From the NCBI GenBank assembly GCA_047972995.1, contig JBKEBD010000043.1, forward strand, positions 1-23,109: a DNA stretch of 23,109 nt, read 5' to 3'. The translations under genes and the position numbers were made by a program. This DNA is from JBKEDC01 sp047972995. GTDB taxonomy: Bacteria > Bacteroidota > Bacteroidia > Bacteroidales > Prolixibacteraceae. Numbering within the stretch: the stretch's first letter is position 1; every line of letters begins with the position of its first letter. The notes beneath the pieces were generated by a model. The model was not told the origin of the DNA. It did not search any database and worked only from the letters and a program-made list of their open reading frames with translations. Below are positions 9,136 to 17,234 of the stretch, piece after piece.

Positions 9136-9206
9136 CACGATTTATCGAACGCAAGCGTTGATAACCACCATAACCCTTTAGTTTGCCTTGGGCATTATAA
9201 ATTCAA

Positions 9207-10616
9207 ATGAAAAATAAATATTTTGACTTAATCGATCAGAGCTATTATTTTCCACAAGATGGCTTTGACTTGAAGAATGGAAACTTGTCCTTTCACGGGA
9301 CTTCGCTCACTTATCTCATTGAGAAATATGGCACGCCGTTCCGATTTATTTATCTGCCCAAGATTGGCGACCAAATCAAAAAAGCAAAAAACCTATTCAA
9401 TAGAGCATTGAAAAATAATGCCTATATGGGTACTTACAACTATTGCTTTTGTACAAAGTGTAATCACTTTTATCATGTAGTTAATGAGGCTGTTAAGCAT
9501 AATATTGACCTAGAAACATCATCATCGTTCGATATCGACTTGGTGCTGCATCTGTTTAAAAAAGGAAAGATTACAAAAGACATAAAAATCATTCACAACG
9601 GACATAAAACCGAAGAATACCTTCGTAAGATTGTAGCACTTCAAGCCATGGGTTTCAAAAACTCGATTATTGTGCTCGATAGCGTGAATGAGTTCCACCG
9701 CTTAACCAAACTGAAAATTCAGGATAAAGTAAAAGTGGGTATTCGCATGACCATCAATGAAGAATCGCAATCGTCGTATTATTCTTCTCGATTGGGAATA
9801 CCACCGTCTCAAATACCCGAATTTTTCAATGAATATATAAAAGACAATAAGAAAATAGAGCTTAAAATGCTTCACTTCTTTGTAGATTCGGGTATTAAAG
9901 ATACGCCGTACTATTGGGGTGAATTTTATAAGGCGCTGAAACTTTACATCGAGCTTAAAAAGCAAAGTGAAGACCTCGACTCGTTGAACCTCGGAGGGGG
10001 ATTCCCCATTCGAAACCACTTGGGATTTGAATACAACTATGAGTACATGATTAATGAAATCATTACCAACATTAAACGAGCTTGCGATGCCGACGGAGTG
10101 CCTGAACCACACCTGTTTACCGAGTTTGGAAAGTACACCGTGGGCGAAGCCGGAGCTATTATCTTCCAAGTGCTAGAGCAAAAGCAACAAAACGACAATG
10201 AGCGTTGGTACATCATCGATAATAGTTTGATGAATACCATTCCCGATGCTTGGTCTATTCAAGAGAAATTCATTCTATTGCCTATTAATAAGTGGCAAAA
10301 TGAATATGGGCGCGTGAACATTGGCGGTATTAGTTGCGACCATTCCGACTATTATAATTCAGAAGATTTCAACCAAGAAGTGCTCTTGCCACTTTACGAT
10401 GGGAAGGATAAAGAACCGCTTTATCTGGGCTTCTTCCATACCGGAGCCTATCAGGACTCGGTGAGTGGCTATGGTGGAATTAAGCACTGTTTAATTCCAT
10501 CGCCTAAACACGTTATTATCGACCGCGATGAGAAAGGAAATATTGTAGATACCGTGTATCGTGAAGAACAATCGGTGAACGAAATGCTAACCATTTTGGG
10601 CTACGAAAGCAAGTAG
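9207..10616 (+). CDS. speA: PLP-dependent decarboxylase, probable arginine decarboxylase, 469 aa
   Basis: This is a fold-III PLP decarboxylase of the ornithine/arginine/diaminopimelate family. The PLP Lys is K84 in FCTKCNHF, at the end of the first barrel strand. The substrate and PLP-phosphate loop is NLGGGFP (261-267), EPHLFTEFGKYTVGEAG (300-316) is the barrel edge, and the active-site Cys is C377 in ISCDHSD. The late aromatic segment GAYQDSVSGYGG (413-424) closes the site. The length fits the roughly 465-residue form seen in Bacteroidota rather than the roughly 630-residue classical SpeA. The expected reaction is arginine to agmatine plus CO2, feeding polyamine synthesis. Ornithine or carboxynorspermidine as substrate cannot be excluded. 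It is monocistronic, with no agmatinase gene adjacent. Confidence 0.8.
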   Translation: MKNKYFDLIDQSYYFPQDGFDLKNGNLSFHGTSLTYLIEKYGTPFRFIYLPKIGDQIKKAKNLFNRALKNNAYMGTYNYCFCTKCNHFYHVVNEAVKHNIDLETSSSFDIDLVLHLFKKGKITKDIKIIHNGHKTEEYLRKIVALQAMGFKNSIIVLDSVNEFHRLTKLKIQDKVKVGIRMTINEESQSSYYSSRLGIPPSQIPEFFNEYIKDNKKIELKMLHFFVDSGIKDTPYYWGEFYKALKLYIELKKQSEDLDSLNLGGGFPIRNHLGFEYNYEYMINEIITNIKRACDADGVPEPHLFTEFGKYTVGEAGAIIFQVLEQKQQNDNERWYIIDNSLMNTIPDAWSIQEKFILLPINKWQNEYGRVNIGGISCDHSDYYNSEDFNQEVLLPLYDGKDKEPLYLGFFHTGAYQDSVSGYGGIKHCLIPSPKHVIIDRDEKGNIVDTVYREEQSVNEMLTILGYESK

Positions 10617-10639
10617 AACCTCAATTGGTGCAATGAATA

Positions 10640-10677
10640 AAAGCAGCGTGGAGCATTTGTTCCGCGCTGCTTTTTTT
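10640..10677 (+). terminator. Intrinsic terminator after the decarboxylase gene
   Basis: AAAGCAGCGTGGA (10640-10652) pairs over 13 positions, with one G-U, with TCCGCGCTGCTTT (10661-10673). A run of seven Ts follows. Confidence 0.92.
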
Positions 10678-10785
10678 GTGAAAAACAGAAACCATAATTG
10701 CCAATAGATAAGAGCGTACTTTGTGGGGAATTCAAATTTGATACGGTTCTCCCGAAAACAAAATGGCTCACTCTTCAAAAATGAT

Positions 10786-10806
10786 TATCTTTGCAGAAAA
10801 TGGAGG
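10786..10806 (+). promoter_or_regulatory. -7 box and Shine-Dalgarno of the mutL cluster
   Basis: TATCTTTG (10786-10793) matches TAnnTTTG exactly. GGAGG (10802-10806) sits 6 bases before the ATG at 10813. A clear Shine-Dalgarno is uncommon in Bacteroidota, and the implied leader is only about 13-15 bases. This would drive the small membrane gene, mutL and possibly the rhomboids. Confidence 0.55.
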
Positions 10807-10812
10807 TGAATT

Positions 10813-11127
10813 ATGATAGGAAAGATGTTTAGTACGCCCAGGCCAAAGCGTTTTAATATTACAACTCGTTATTATAATGAGGATAAAGAAGACTTCGAGG
10901 CAAGACAACGTCGATCGAAGGCTGAAGCTGGTGTAGCCGATGAGGATGGGAAATATATTCCCAACGTGAAAGGTCAATTCCGCACGGCCATGCCCAATGC
11001 TTCGCGCACAGCAGCTGCCGAGCGTCAGAAATCGAACCGAAGACTACTCATCATTTTTGCCATTTTGTTGTTGATAGCTATTGTAGTGTTAAAATCAGGC
11101 TATTTAAGTGAACTAATTTCTCTATGA
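10813..11127 (+). CDS. Small single-span membrane protein upstream of mutL, 104 aa
   Basis: I do not recognise a named family. The first 75 residues are polar and highly charged (KRFNITTRYYNEDKEDFEARQRRSK). A basic stretch, RQKSNRR (71-77), precedes one transmembrane helix at about 78-95. The short tail is SGYLSELISL. It therefore looks tail-anchored with a cytoplasmic N-terminal domain, inferred from the positive-inside rule. Its stop codon overlaps the mutL start (ATGA at 11124-11127), so the two are translationally coupled. A role with MutL is possible but not shown. The start is supported by GGAGG six bases upstream. Confidence 0.85.
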   Translation: MIGKMFSTPRPKRFNITTRYYNEDKEDFEARQRRSKAEAGVADEDGKYIPNVKGQFRTAMPNASRTAAAERQKSNRRLLIIFAILLLIAIVVLKSGYLSELISL

Positions 11128-13097
11128 GCGATATCATTCAGTTGCTTCCGGAGGCTGTGGCTAATCAGATTCATGCCGGAGAAGTGGTGCAACGCCCTTC
11201 ATCGGTGGTGAAAGAACTGATTGAAAATGCCATCGATGCCGGAGCTACCCAAATAAAAATAAATATAAAAGATGCCGGTCGCACACTTATTCAAGTGAGC
11301 GACAATGGCTATGGAATGTCGTCAACCGATGCCCGTATGGCTTTTGAACTGCACGCTACCTCAAAAATTAGAGAGGCGGCCGATTTGTTCAATATTCAAA
11401 CCATGGGCTTTCGTGGTGAAGCTCTGGCAGCTATTTCCATTGTGGCAGATGTAGAATTGCGCACCAAGCAAGCAGAGTCCGAATGCGGTACTTTCATTCA
11501 TATTGTGGGTTCTGAGGTGAAAGCCCACGAGCCCGTTCAGTGTGCGCTAGGCACCAACTTCATGATAAAGAATTTGTTTTTCAACACCTCGGCTCGACGA
11601 AAATTTCTGAAAGCCGACAAAACGGAGTTGAAACACATCGTGACCGAATTTCAACGTTTGGCCTTGGCAAACCCTGCAGTGGGCTTAAGCCTAATGCACA
11701 ATGGCGATTTGCTTTATGAATTGACCGTGGGCGATAACCTGCGTAAGCGCATTCTTTCTGTCTTTGGAAAAGGAAGCAACCAGAAATTCATTCCCATTGA
11801 AACGAACACCTCTTTGGCTAATATTTCTGGATTTGTGGGGCAGCCTAAGTTTGCAAAGAAACGCTATGGCGAACAATTTTTCTTTGTCAACGGAAGATAC
11901 ATGAAACATTTGTATTTCCATAAAGCCATCATGACAGCTTTCGAAAAGCTATTGCCACCGGGCACTAATCCGTCTTATTTCATCTTTTTCGAAGTTAATC
12001 CGTCTAAGATTGATGTGAATGTTTCGCCCAATAAAACCGAGGTGAAATTTGAAAATGAACGCGATATTTGGCATATTCTTTCGGCTTGCATTAGAGAATC
12101 TTTGGGCAAGTTCAACGTCATGCCCTCTATTGATTTCGACCAAATAGGAAGCATTGATATTCCTGTAGCAAAGAAAGGTAGCGACGAAGAGGTAGCCATG
12201 CCTCAGGTAACTATCGATAGAACATTTAACCCATTTGAGCATTCGCCATCAACTGCCACTACCATTGGCAGCAAGATGAATGGCGGCTCATCAAACTCAG
12301 GAGCAAAAGCACGTGCAAGTGCACCGCAGTGGGATTCATTGTATCAAAGCTTTGAGCAAAGCACTCCTGCAGAACCATCGGTGCCAGAGTTTACCATTGA
12401 AACTCGCCAATCGGCTTTCAATTCCCCACGCGAAGAACCTGTTGTGGAAACTCGACCATCGGCATTTAATGAAGTGGCGAAGCCCGAAAGCAGCATAAAA
12501 CCATCAACACTGAACTTTCAGCAAGCAGGAACACCTGTAGATCGCAGAAGCTTTCAGCTGAAAGGTAAATACATTGTTTCACCCATCAAGTCGGGTTTAA
12601 TGGTGATAAATCAGCGGAGGGCACATGAGCGTATTCTCTATGAAAAATACTTAGCCATGTTTCAAAACACCGATGTAGCAAGTCAGCAGTTGTTATTTCC
12701 TCAGCGGTTAGAGCTCAATGCCGAGGAGTCTATGATACTTTCATCGTTAGAAGGCGAGTTGCAGCGCGTGGGATTTCAATTTGAAGAACAAGAAAAGCAC
12801 GTTTTCCAAATTACCGCTATTCCAGCTATCATCGATTCCAATGAACCAACGCAAGTGCTAGAGTCTATGTTGAGCAGGTTTAAAGATGCCGAACAAGATT
12901 TCCGCAATCAAACCATCGAGGTGATGGCTGAAAATCTGGCTTCAGCATCGGCCATTGGCTATGGCAAATTATTGCAACCCGAGGAACAACATCAGCTCAT
13001 CGATCAGCTATTTGCTTGTGCCATACCCAACTATACCGCAGGAGGGAAAACGGTAATGAGTATTTTGTCGATAGACGAACTAGAAGGAATGTTTTAG
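11124..13097 (+). CDS. mutL: DNA mismatch repair protein MutL, 657 aa
   Basis: MutL couples MutS mismatch recognition to strand removal. The N-terminal GHKL ATPase is complete: KELIENAIDAGAT (E31 and N35 for catalysis and Mg), DNGYGM (60-65) and GFRGEAL (95-101). The transducer domain includes NVSPNKTEVKF (about 299-309). A linker of about 120 low-complexity residues contains a short repeat, ETRQSAFN and ETRPSAFN. The C-terminal dimer domain spans about 470-657. Its metal-site motif, DQHA-x2-E-x4-E in nuclease-type MutL, reads NQRR-AH-E-RILY-E (496-507). The Asp and His are replaced while both Glu remain, so latent nuclease activity is doubtful. It is coupled to the upstream small gene and followed at 77 bases by a rhomboid gene. 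Confidence 0.97.
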   Translation: MSDIIQLLPEAVANQIHAGEVVQRPSSVVKELIENAIDAGATQIKINIKDAGRTLIQVSDNGYGMSSTDARMAFELHATSKIREAADLFNIQTMGFRGEALAAISIVADVELRTKQAESECGTFIHIVGSEVKAHEPVQCALGTNFMIKNLFFNTSARRKFLKADKTELKHIVTEFQRLALANPAVGLSLMHNGDLLYELTVGDNLRKRILSVFGKGSNQKFIPIETNTSLANISGFVGQPKFAKKRYGEQFFFVNGRYMKHLYFHKAIMTAFEKLLPPGTNPSYFIFFEVNPSKIDVNVSPNKTEVKFENERDIWHILSACIRESLGKFNVMPSIDFDQIGSIDIPVAKKGSDEEVAMPQVTIDRTFNPFEHSPSTATTIGSKMNGGSSNSGAKARASAPQWDSLYQSFEQSTPAEPSVPEFTIETRQSAFNSPREEPVVETRPSAFNEVAKPESSIKPSTLNFQQAGTPVDRRSFQLKGKYIVSPIKSGLMVINQRRAHERILYEKYLAMFQNTDVASQQLLFPQRLELNAEESMILSSLEGELQRVGFQFEEQEKHVFQITAIPAIIDSNEPTQVLESMLSRFKDAEQDFRNQTIEVMAENLASASAIGYGKLLQPEEQHQLIDQLFACAIPNYTAGGKTVMSILSIDELEGMF

Positions 13098-13174
13098 AGA
13101 GTGACTAAGTAGCAAAGTGGCTGCGCTATGAATAAATAAACAGCTTAACGGATAAACGAATAAAAAATAACTCC

Positions 13175-13915
13175 ATGAATAATTTCAGAAATGCCTTCAA
13201 TCAGACACCGATGGTGGTAAAAAATATCATCCTGATTAACCTGATGATGTTTTTGCTTACAGTTGTGCTTGGCTTTAAACACTACGATTTAAATCGACTT
13301 TTGGGACTTTATTACGTTGGCTCGTCCAACTTTCAACCGTTCCAAATTGTCACGCATATGTTTATGCACGGTGGATTTACACACATCTTATTCAATATGT
13401 ATGCCTTGTGGATGTTTGGTCGAGTGCTCGAAAGTGTGTGGGGTCCGAAGCGTTTCTTTATTTACTATTTCGTTACGGGCATTGGAGCAGCAGCGCTGCA
13501 CATGGCAGCCATGTCGATAGAGTTTCATGTGTTGGCAGCAAAAATGGATAGCCGCTCAGTGCAGTTGGTATTGCAGCAAGGAGCCGAAATCTATCGCCAA
13601 GGGAAAAATTATACCGATCCGCTCATGGCAAGCATGAATCAGCTACTAAATACGCCCACAGTAGGAGCTTCAGGAGCAGTGTTTGGTGTATTGCTCGGCT
13701 TTGGAATGCTCTTCCCCAACACGCAACTCCTATTGCTCATTCCACCTATGCCCATTAAGGCAAAATATTTTGTGATGATTTACGGAGCTATCGAGTTGTA
13801 TTTAGGCTTTGCACGTTCAGGGGGTAATGTGGCTCACTTTGCACACGTGGGAGGTATGATTTTTGGCTATTTCCTTATCAGATATTGGAATAAAAACAAC
13901 AACAACTTTTATTAG
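13175..13915 (+). CDS. Rhomboid-family intramembrane serine protease, 246 aa
   Basis: Rhomboids cleave transmembrane substrates inside the bilayer. The catalytic Ser is S166 in GASGAVFG and the catalytic His is H224 in HFAHVGGMIFG. The family's HGGFTHILFNMYALW segment (about 65-79) forms the loop and helix 2 with the conserved His and Asn. About six transmembrane helices are visible. The protein has an insertion of about 45 polar residues (115-160) between helix 3 and the Ser helix, and ends in an Asn-rich tail. The next rhomboid gene begins 9 bases after the stop, so the pair is co-transcribed. The substrate is unknown. Confidence 0.95.
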   Translation: MNNFRNAFNQTPMVVKNIILINLMMFLLTVVLGFKHYDLNRLLGLYYVGSSNFQPFQIVTHMFMHGGFTHILFNMYALWMFGRVLESVWGPKRFFIYYFVTGIGAAALHMAAMSIEFHVLAAKMDSRSVQLVLQQGAEIYRQGKNYTDPLMASMNQLLNTPTVGASGAVFGVLLGFGMLFPNTQLLLLIPPMPIKAKYFVMIYGAIELYLGFARSGGNVAHFAHVGGMIFGYFLIRYWNKNNNNFY

Positions 13916-13924
13916 TATCCTGCT

Positions 13925-14800
13925 ATGGCGATTCTTCAAGAACTGAAAGATTCTTTCAAACAAGGGTCTGTTGTTACCCGATTGATTTACCTCAATGTAG
14001 GCGTTTTTGTGTTGCTCCGTTTGCTAGAGGCTGTGGTGTTTTTGGCAGGAGGCAGTTTTTCTTTAGTGCCGTTCTTGGCTTTGCCTGCAAGTGCCGATGC
14101 ACTCTTGCATCGTCCGTGGACTATCATGAGCTATATGTTTCTGCATCATGGCGTGTTGCACCTGTTGTTCAATGTGTTGTGGCTCTATTGGATGGGTGAA
14201 TTGTTTTTGCGTTATTTCACCCAAAATCAATTGCTTGGCATTTACCTCTTGGGAGGTGTGTCGGGTGGTTTGCTTTATATCTTGTTATTTAATATCTCCC
14301 CATCTTTAGGGGCAAAACTGCACATGGTGCAATTGCTTGGTGCATCGGGTTCGGTTTTGGCTATCATGGCAGCCGTAGCAACTTATGCGCCCAATCACCC
14401 CATCCGACTGATGTTTATTGGCGAATTGAAGATGAAACATTTTGCCTTAGCCTCTTTAGTGCTTTACACTATTGGTATGGCAGGTTCTAATGCCGGTGGC
14501 GATATTGCCCATGTGGGTGGCATGATCTTTGGTTTCTTCTTCATTGTGAGCTATCGTAAAGGAACCGATTTGACACGCTGGGTGCCTTCGCTCATTTATT
14601 ATGTAGAGAAGCTATTTACGCCGAAGTCAAGAATTAAGGTGAGCTATCGCAATCCGAATCAAAATCAACAAAAACAAACCACGCAGCAGCAAGCACAAGT
14701 TGATCAGGAGCGTATTAATGCCGTGCTAGCAAAGGTGCGCCAATCGGGCTATGATTCGCTTTCAAAGGAGGAAAAAGAATTACTTTTCAAAATGAAATAG
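13925..14800 (+). CDS. Second rhomboid-family intramembrane protease with C-terminal tail, 291 aa
   Basis: The catalytic dyad is complete: S141 in LLGASGSVLA and H196 in DIAHVGGMIFG. The HHGVLHLLFNVLWLYWMG segment (about 74-91) matches helix 2 of the family. Beyond the membrane domain it has a hydrophilic tail of about 75 residues. This holds a Gln-rich linker (QNQQKQTTQQQAQ) and a helical end, INAVLAKVRQSGYDSLSKEE, seen on many Bacteroidota rhomboids. It lies 9 bases behind the first rhomboid gene. The two are clearly paralogues but not close copies: the insert and tail differ. The tail may bind substrates or partners (inference). Confidence 0.94.
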   Translation: MAILQELKDSFKQGSVVTRLIYLNVGVFVLLRLLEAVVFLAGGSFSLVPFLALPASADALLHRPWTIMSYMFLHHGVLHLLFNVLWLYWMGELFLRYFTQNQLLGIYLLGGVSGGLLYILLFNISPSLGAKLHMVQLLGASGSVLAIMAAVATYAPNHPIRLMFIGELKMKHFALASLVLYTIGMAGSNAGGDIAHVGGMIFGFFFIVSYRKGTDLTRWVPSLIYYVEKLFTPKSRIKVSYRNPNQNQQKQTTQQQAQVDQERINAVLAKVRQSGYDSLSKEEKELLFKMK

Positions 14801-14839
14801 CCGCCTATAGCTTACAGCTTATAACAATATTTTAAACAG

Positions 14840-15283
14840 ATGAGACACATCTTATGTACACTCGCTGTCTTGCTGGTCATCGGCACGACATTCGGGCAAG
14901 AGCACAACGACCAAGTGAAACTAATTGAGGTGAATTCGACCCTAAGGTTCATGAATGCTTATGTGGAAAACCTCACCAACTCAATGAACAACCACGAGCT
15001 ACTCCGATGGATTGAGAGCAGCAAGTCTGTCACCAAAGAGCTGAAAAAATACTGCAAACGGAAGTATGACGAAGCGAAAAAAAACGCCGAGCTCAGCAAC
15101 CGTTTCGACCCCCTGTTTGATGGACACGCTTTCCCCGCCAAAGGCTTTGAACTCGAATCCATCAACCCCCAAACCGATGAAATTATTCTCCGCGGAAAGG
15201 ACAGCGAAACACACCAACTCCACATCCAGGTGAAACAAGTGAATGAACGCTGGGTGGTGAATAAGGTTTCCCAAGGAAAATGA
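14840..15283 (+). CDS. Hypothetical secreted protein, 147 aa
   Basis: The signal peptide MRHILCTLAVLLVIGTTFGQ predicts export with cleavage near Q20. The mature protein is highly charged, with a helical first half (LRFMNAYVENLTNSMNNHEL, KELKKYCKRKYDEAKKNAEL) and a beta-like second half ending in VNERWVVNKVSQGK. This outline resembles small NTF2-like or DUF3828-type periplasmic domains, but I cannot confirm this. The gene follows the second rhomboid by 39 bases. That gap contains CCTATAGCTTACAGCTTAT, similar to words in the hairpin at 18810-18870. It is probably the last gene of the mutL-rhomboid cluster. I see no terminator immediately after it. Confidence 0.75.
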   Translation: MRHILCTLAVLLVIGTTFGQEHNDQVKLIEVNSTLRFMNAYVENLTNSMNNHELLRWIESSKSVTKELKKYCKRKYDEAKKNAELSNRFDPLFDGHAFPAKGFELESINPQTDEIILRGKDSETHQLHIQVKQVNERWVVNKVSQGK

Positions 15284-15391
15284 TGGCTCTATGTCGTTTG
15301 TAGTATGTTTGACAAAGCGGCTCGTAAATTGTTTTTTGCCCTGAAAATTTATTACTGTTTTTGCCGAAAAACAGCTATATAACGTTAATGC

Positions 15392-15535
15392 TTCGCCGTA
15401 GGCGATTAATCTTAATAGCATGCAGCTATTCACACCACTATTCCCCGTAGGGGATATATCTAAATCATATATTCCCTACGGGAAATTCTCACATAAAAAG
15501 CTTGTTTTCTAGTAATAGATATCGCCTACGGCGAA
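15392..15535. repeat. Nested cluster of four short palindromes (REP-like)
   Basis: The units are TTCGCCGTAGGCGAT (15392-15406), TTCCCCGTAGGGGAT (15441-15455), ATTCCCTACGGGAA (15471-15484) and ATCGCCTACGGCGAA (15521-15535). Each can form its own hairpin with a GTA or TAC loop. Unit 4 is the exact reverse complement of unit 1. Unit 3 is nearly that of unit 2, extended by ATATAT on both sides. Unit 1 and unit 2 differ by a compensatory G-C to C-G change in the stem. Confidence 0.85.
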
Positions 15536-15638
15536 ACTAGGTTTGATTTTCAGGTTTTAGAAAAATATTTTTATCCAAAACTCAGGTTAATAAGTATTGG
15601 TTGGCGTACTTGCTCGGACGGATACGATTAGATTAATT

Positions 15639-15668
15639 TACTACAATTAACGCTAGTTAATTGTAGTA
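15639..15668. promoter_or_regulatory. 30-base inverted repeat upstream of the porin gene
   Basis: TACTACAATTAAC (15639-15651) and GTTAATTGTAGTA (15656-15668) are perfect complements with a 4-base spacer, GCTA. It lies 99 bases before the porin ATG, has no U-tract and is AT-rich. It therefore fits a dimer-binding operator better than a terminator. The binding protein is unknown. Confidence 0.55.
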
Positions 15669-15767
15669 TGACAACTATATTTTGTTAATTTGCACATTTG
15701 TAAATTAATCATATACAAGAAATTACAGAGGTTGATAAATTAACTATTTTAACTAAGTTTTATAAAA

Positions 15768-17009
15768 ATGCGGAATAATATCTTACTGAAAAAAAGCCTA
15801 AATGTATTTATCCTATCTTTCATTCTACTTTTTGTTTCGCAAACCGTAAATGCACAATTAATTAATGATTCTAACCTTATCGAAAAATCACAGTTTGGGA
15901 AAGGATTCTTTAATTTCGTGGGTAGAGATAGCACCTTCAGCTTTAAATTTGCTGCTCGTTTTCAATTTTTATCTTCTGTTACGGGTATTCAAGATCAAGG
16001 CCCCCAAACAGACTTTATGATTCGAAGGGAACGTTTAAAATTTGATGGTTTTGTTTTTTCTCCGAAATTAACTTACAAATTAGAACTTTCACTATCGAAT
16101 AAGGATATGAATATCGTGTCTGATTACACCGGCGAAACACCTGGTATTGTACTCGATGCACTTTTAAGATGGAACTTCTATAAAAATTGCGCTCTTTGGC
16201 TCGGACAAACAAAATTGCCGGGAAATGTAGAACGGGTTACCTCATCGGGTGAGTTGCAATTTGTAGATAGATCGCTTCTAAACTCAAAATTTAATATTGA
16301 TAGGGGAGTGGGATTTCAATTCCGTCATCATTTTAATATAGGAAAGACATTTCTAATACGAGAAGTTCTTGCTCTAACACAAGGTGAAGGACGAGATGTT
16401 ATTGAGGGCAATCAAGGTGGTTTGCAATACACCGGAAGATTTGAAATTTTGCCTTTCGGGGCTTTTGCTCATAGTAATGAATATCAAGGCTCAGCTCTCT
16501 ATCGAGAATCAAAACCAAAGCTTATGTTAGGCGCAACTTATAATTTAAATGACGATGCCGTAAAGACTAGAGGTACTATGGGAACATATATGGACACAAA
16601 TCAGGGTTTGTTTGAAACAGATATAACTTCACTGTTTGTTGATGCTGTGTTTAAGTATAGAGGATTCTCGCTTTTGGGAGAGTATTCTCAGCGGATATGT
16701 GATAATCCGATAGCCTATAATGTATCAGAAACTGACGGTTCGTTGGAACAGGCTTATCGAGTTGAAACCGGAACCGGCTTGAATTTACAAGCCGGTTATC
16801 TATTCGATTCTAACTGGGAAATTGCAGGAAGATACACCGGAATTGATCTGGATGAAAGTGCTAATGGAACGCAACAACAATATACACTAGGTATTTCAAA
16901 ATATTTAGTAGGACATAAATTGAAAGTTCAAACAGATTTTAGTTATTTGGATAATACTTTAGCAAGCAATGAGTTTATGGCTCGTCTCCAAGTTGAGGTT
17001 CACTTTTGA
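15768..17009 (+). CDS. OprO/OprP-family (phosphate-selective type) porin, 413 aa
   Basis: The signal peptide covers residues 1-30 (ending VSQTVNAQ). The mature protein is a repeating beta-strand outer-membrane barrel: FSFKFAARFQFLSS, the conserved FMIRRERLKFDGFVFSPKLTYKLEL block, then WLGQTKLPGNVERV and VDRSLLNSKFNIDRGVGFQF. The last residue is Phe (LQVEVHF), the signal for barrel assembly. The family is named after phosphate and pyrophosphate porins of Pseudomonas, but Bacteroidota members have untested selectivity, so phosphate should not be assumed. The gene stands alone. A perfect inverted repeat 99 bases upstream may control it. No terminator is evident between its stop and 17060. Confidence 0.92.
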   Translation: MRNNILLKKSLNVFILSFILLFVSQTVNAQLINDSNLIEKSQFGKGFFNFVGRDSTFSFKFAARFQFLSSVTGIQDQGPQTDFMIRRERLKFDGFVFSPKLTYKLELSLSNKDMNIVSDYTGETPGIVLDALLRWNFYKNCALWLGQTKLPGNVERVTSSGELQFVDRSLLNSKFNIDRGVGFQFRHHFNIGKTFLIREVLALTQGEGRDVIEGNQGGLQYTGRFEILPFGAFAHSNEYQGSALYRESKPKLMLGATYNLNDDAVKTRGTMGTYMDTNQGLFETDITSLFVDAVFKYRGFSLLGEYSQRICDNPIAYNVSETDGSLEQAYRVETGTGLNLQAGYLFDSNWEIAGRYTGIDLDESANGTQQQYTLGISKYLVGHKLKVQTDFSYLDNTLASNEFMARLQVEVHF

Positions 17010-17046
17010 GCCTGTAAACACAACTCTGTCTAGACTTGAAAATTTT

Positions 17047-17054
17047 TAATTTTG
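17047..17054 (+). promoter_or_regulatory. Isolated -7 promoter box
   Basis: TAATTTTG matches TAnnTTTG exactly. It is followed within 6 bases by an ATG that opens only a 16-codon frame (17060-17110, MTENKKESAEYIAFEI). This looks like the 5' end of a lost gene whose body has been deleted. No good -33 element is seen. Confidence 0.35.
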
Positions 17055-17234
17055 CAGTAATGACAGAAAATAAGAAAGAAAGTGCCGAGTATATTGCTTT
17101 CGAGATTTAGCCCAACTTTCACTCCCCAAAAAGTTTTCAACAATAAAATGACTATTTTCCGCTGGTAGCCAATCTACAACTCATTGAAAACAAATAGCGG
17201 TTTTTCAAGATTTTTCCTCCAAACCCAATTGTAG

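Larger units (their letters stand above)
8741..9206. other. Spacer before the decarboxylase gene
   Basis: No gene is supported here. It holds a short tandem repeat (8881-8972), a short inverted repeat AACGCAAGCGTT (9148-9159) and a -7 box (9128-9135) for the downstream decarboxylase gene. The rest is AT-rich without recognisable signals. Confidence 0.6.
15284..15767. other. Palindrome-rich spacer before the porin gene
   Basis: No gene is supported. The spacer holds four GTA/TAC-centred short palindromes in a nested arrangement (15392-15535) and a separate 30-base inverted repeat close to the porin gene (15639-15668). Both are described separately. A 7-bp inverted repeat, TTAATTT / AAATTAA (15685-15691, 15702-15708), lies between the latter and the gene. 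Confidence 0.7.

Noticed and set aside
17060..17110. A 16-codon small gene behind a promoter box
   Set aside because: It is short, has no recognisable features, and more probably is the 5' end of a deleted gene.
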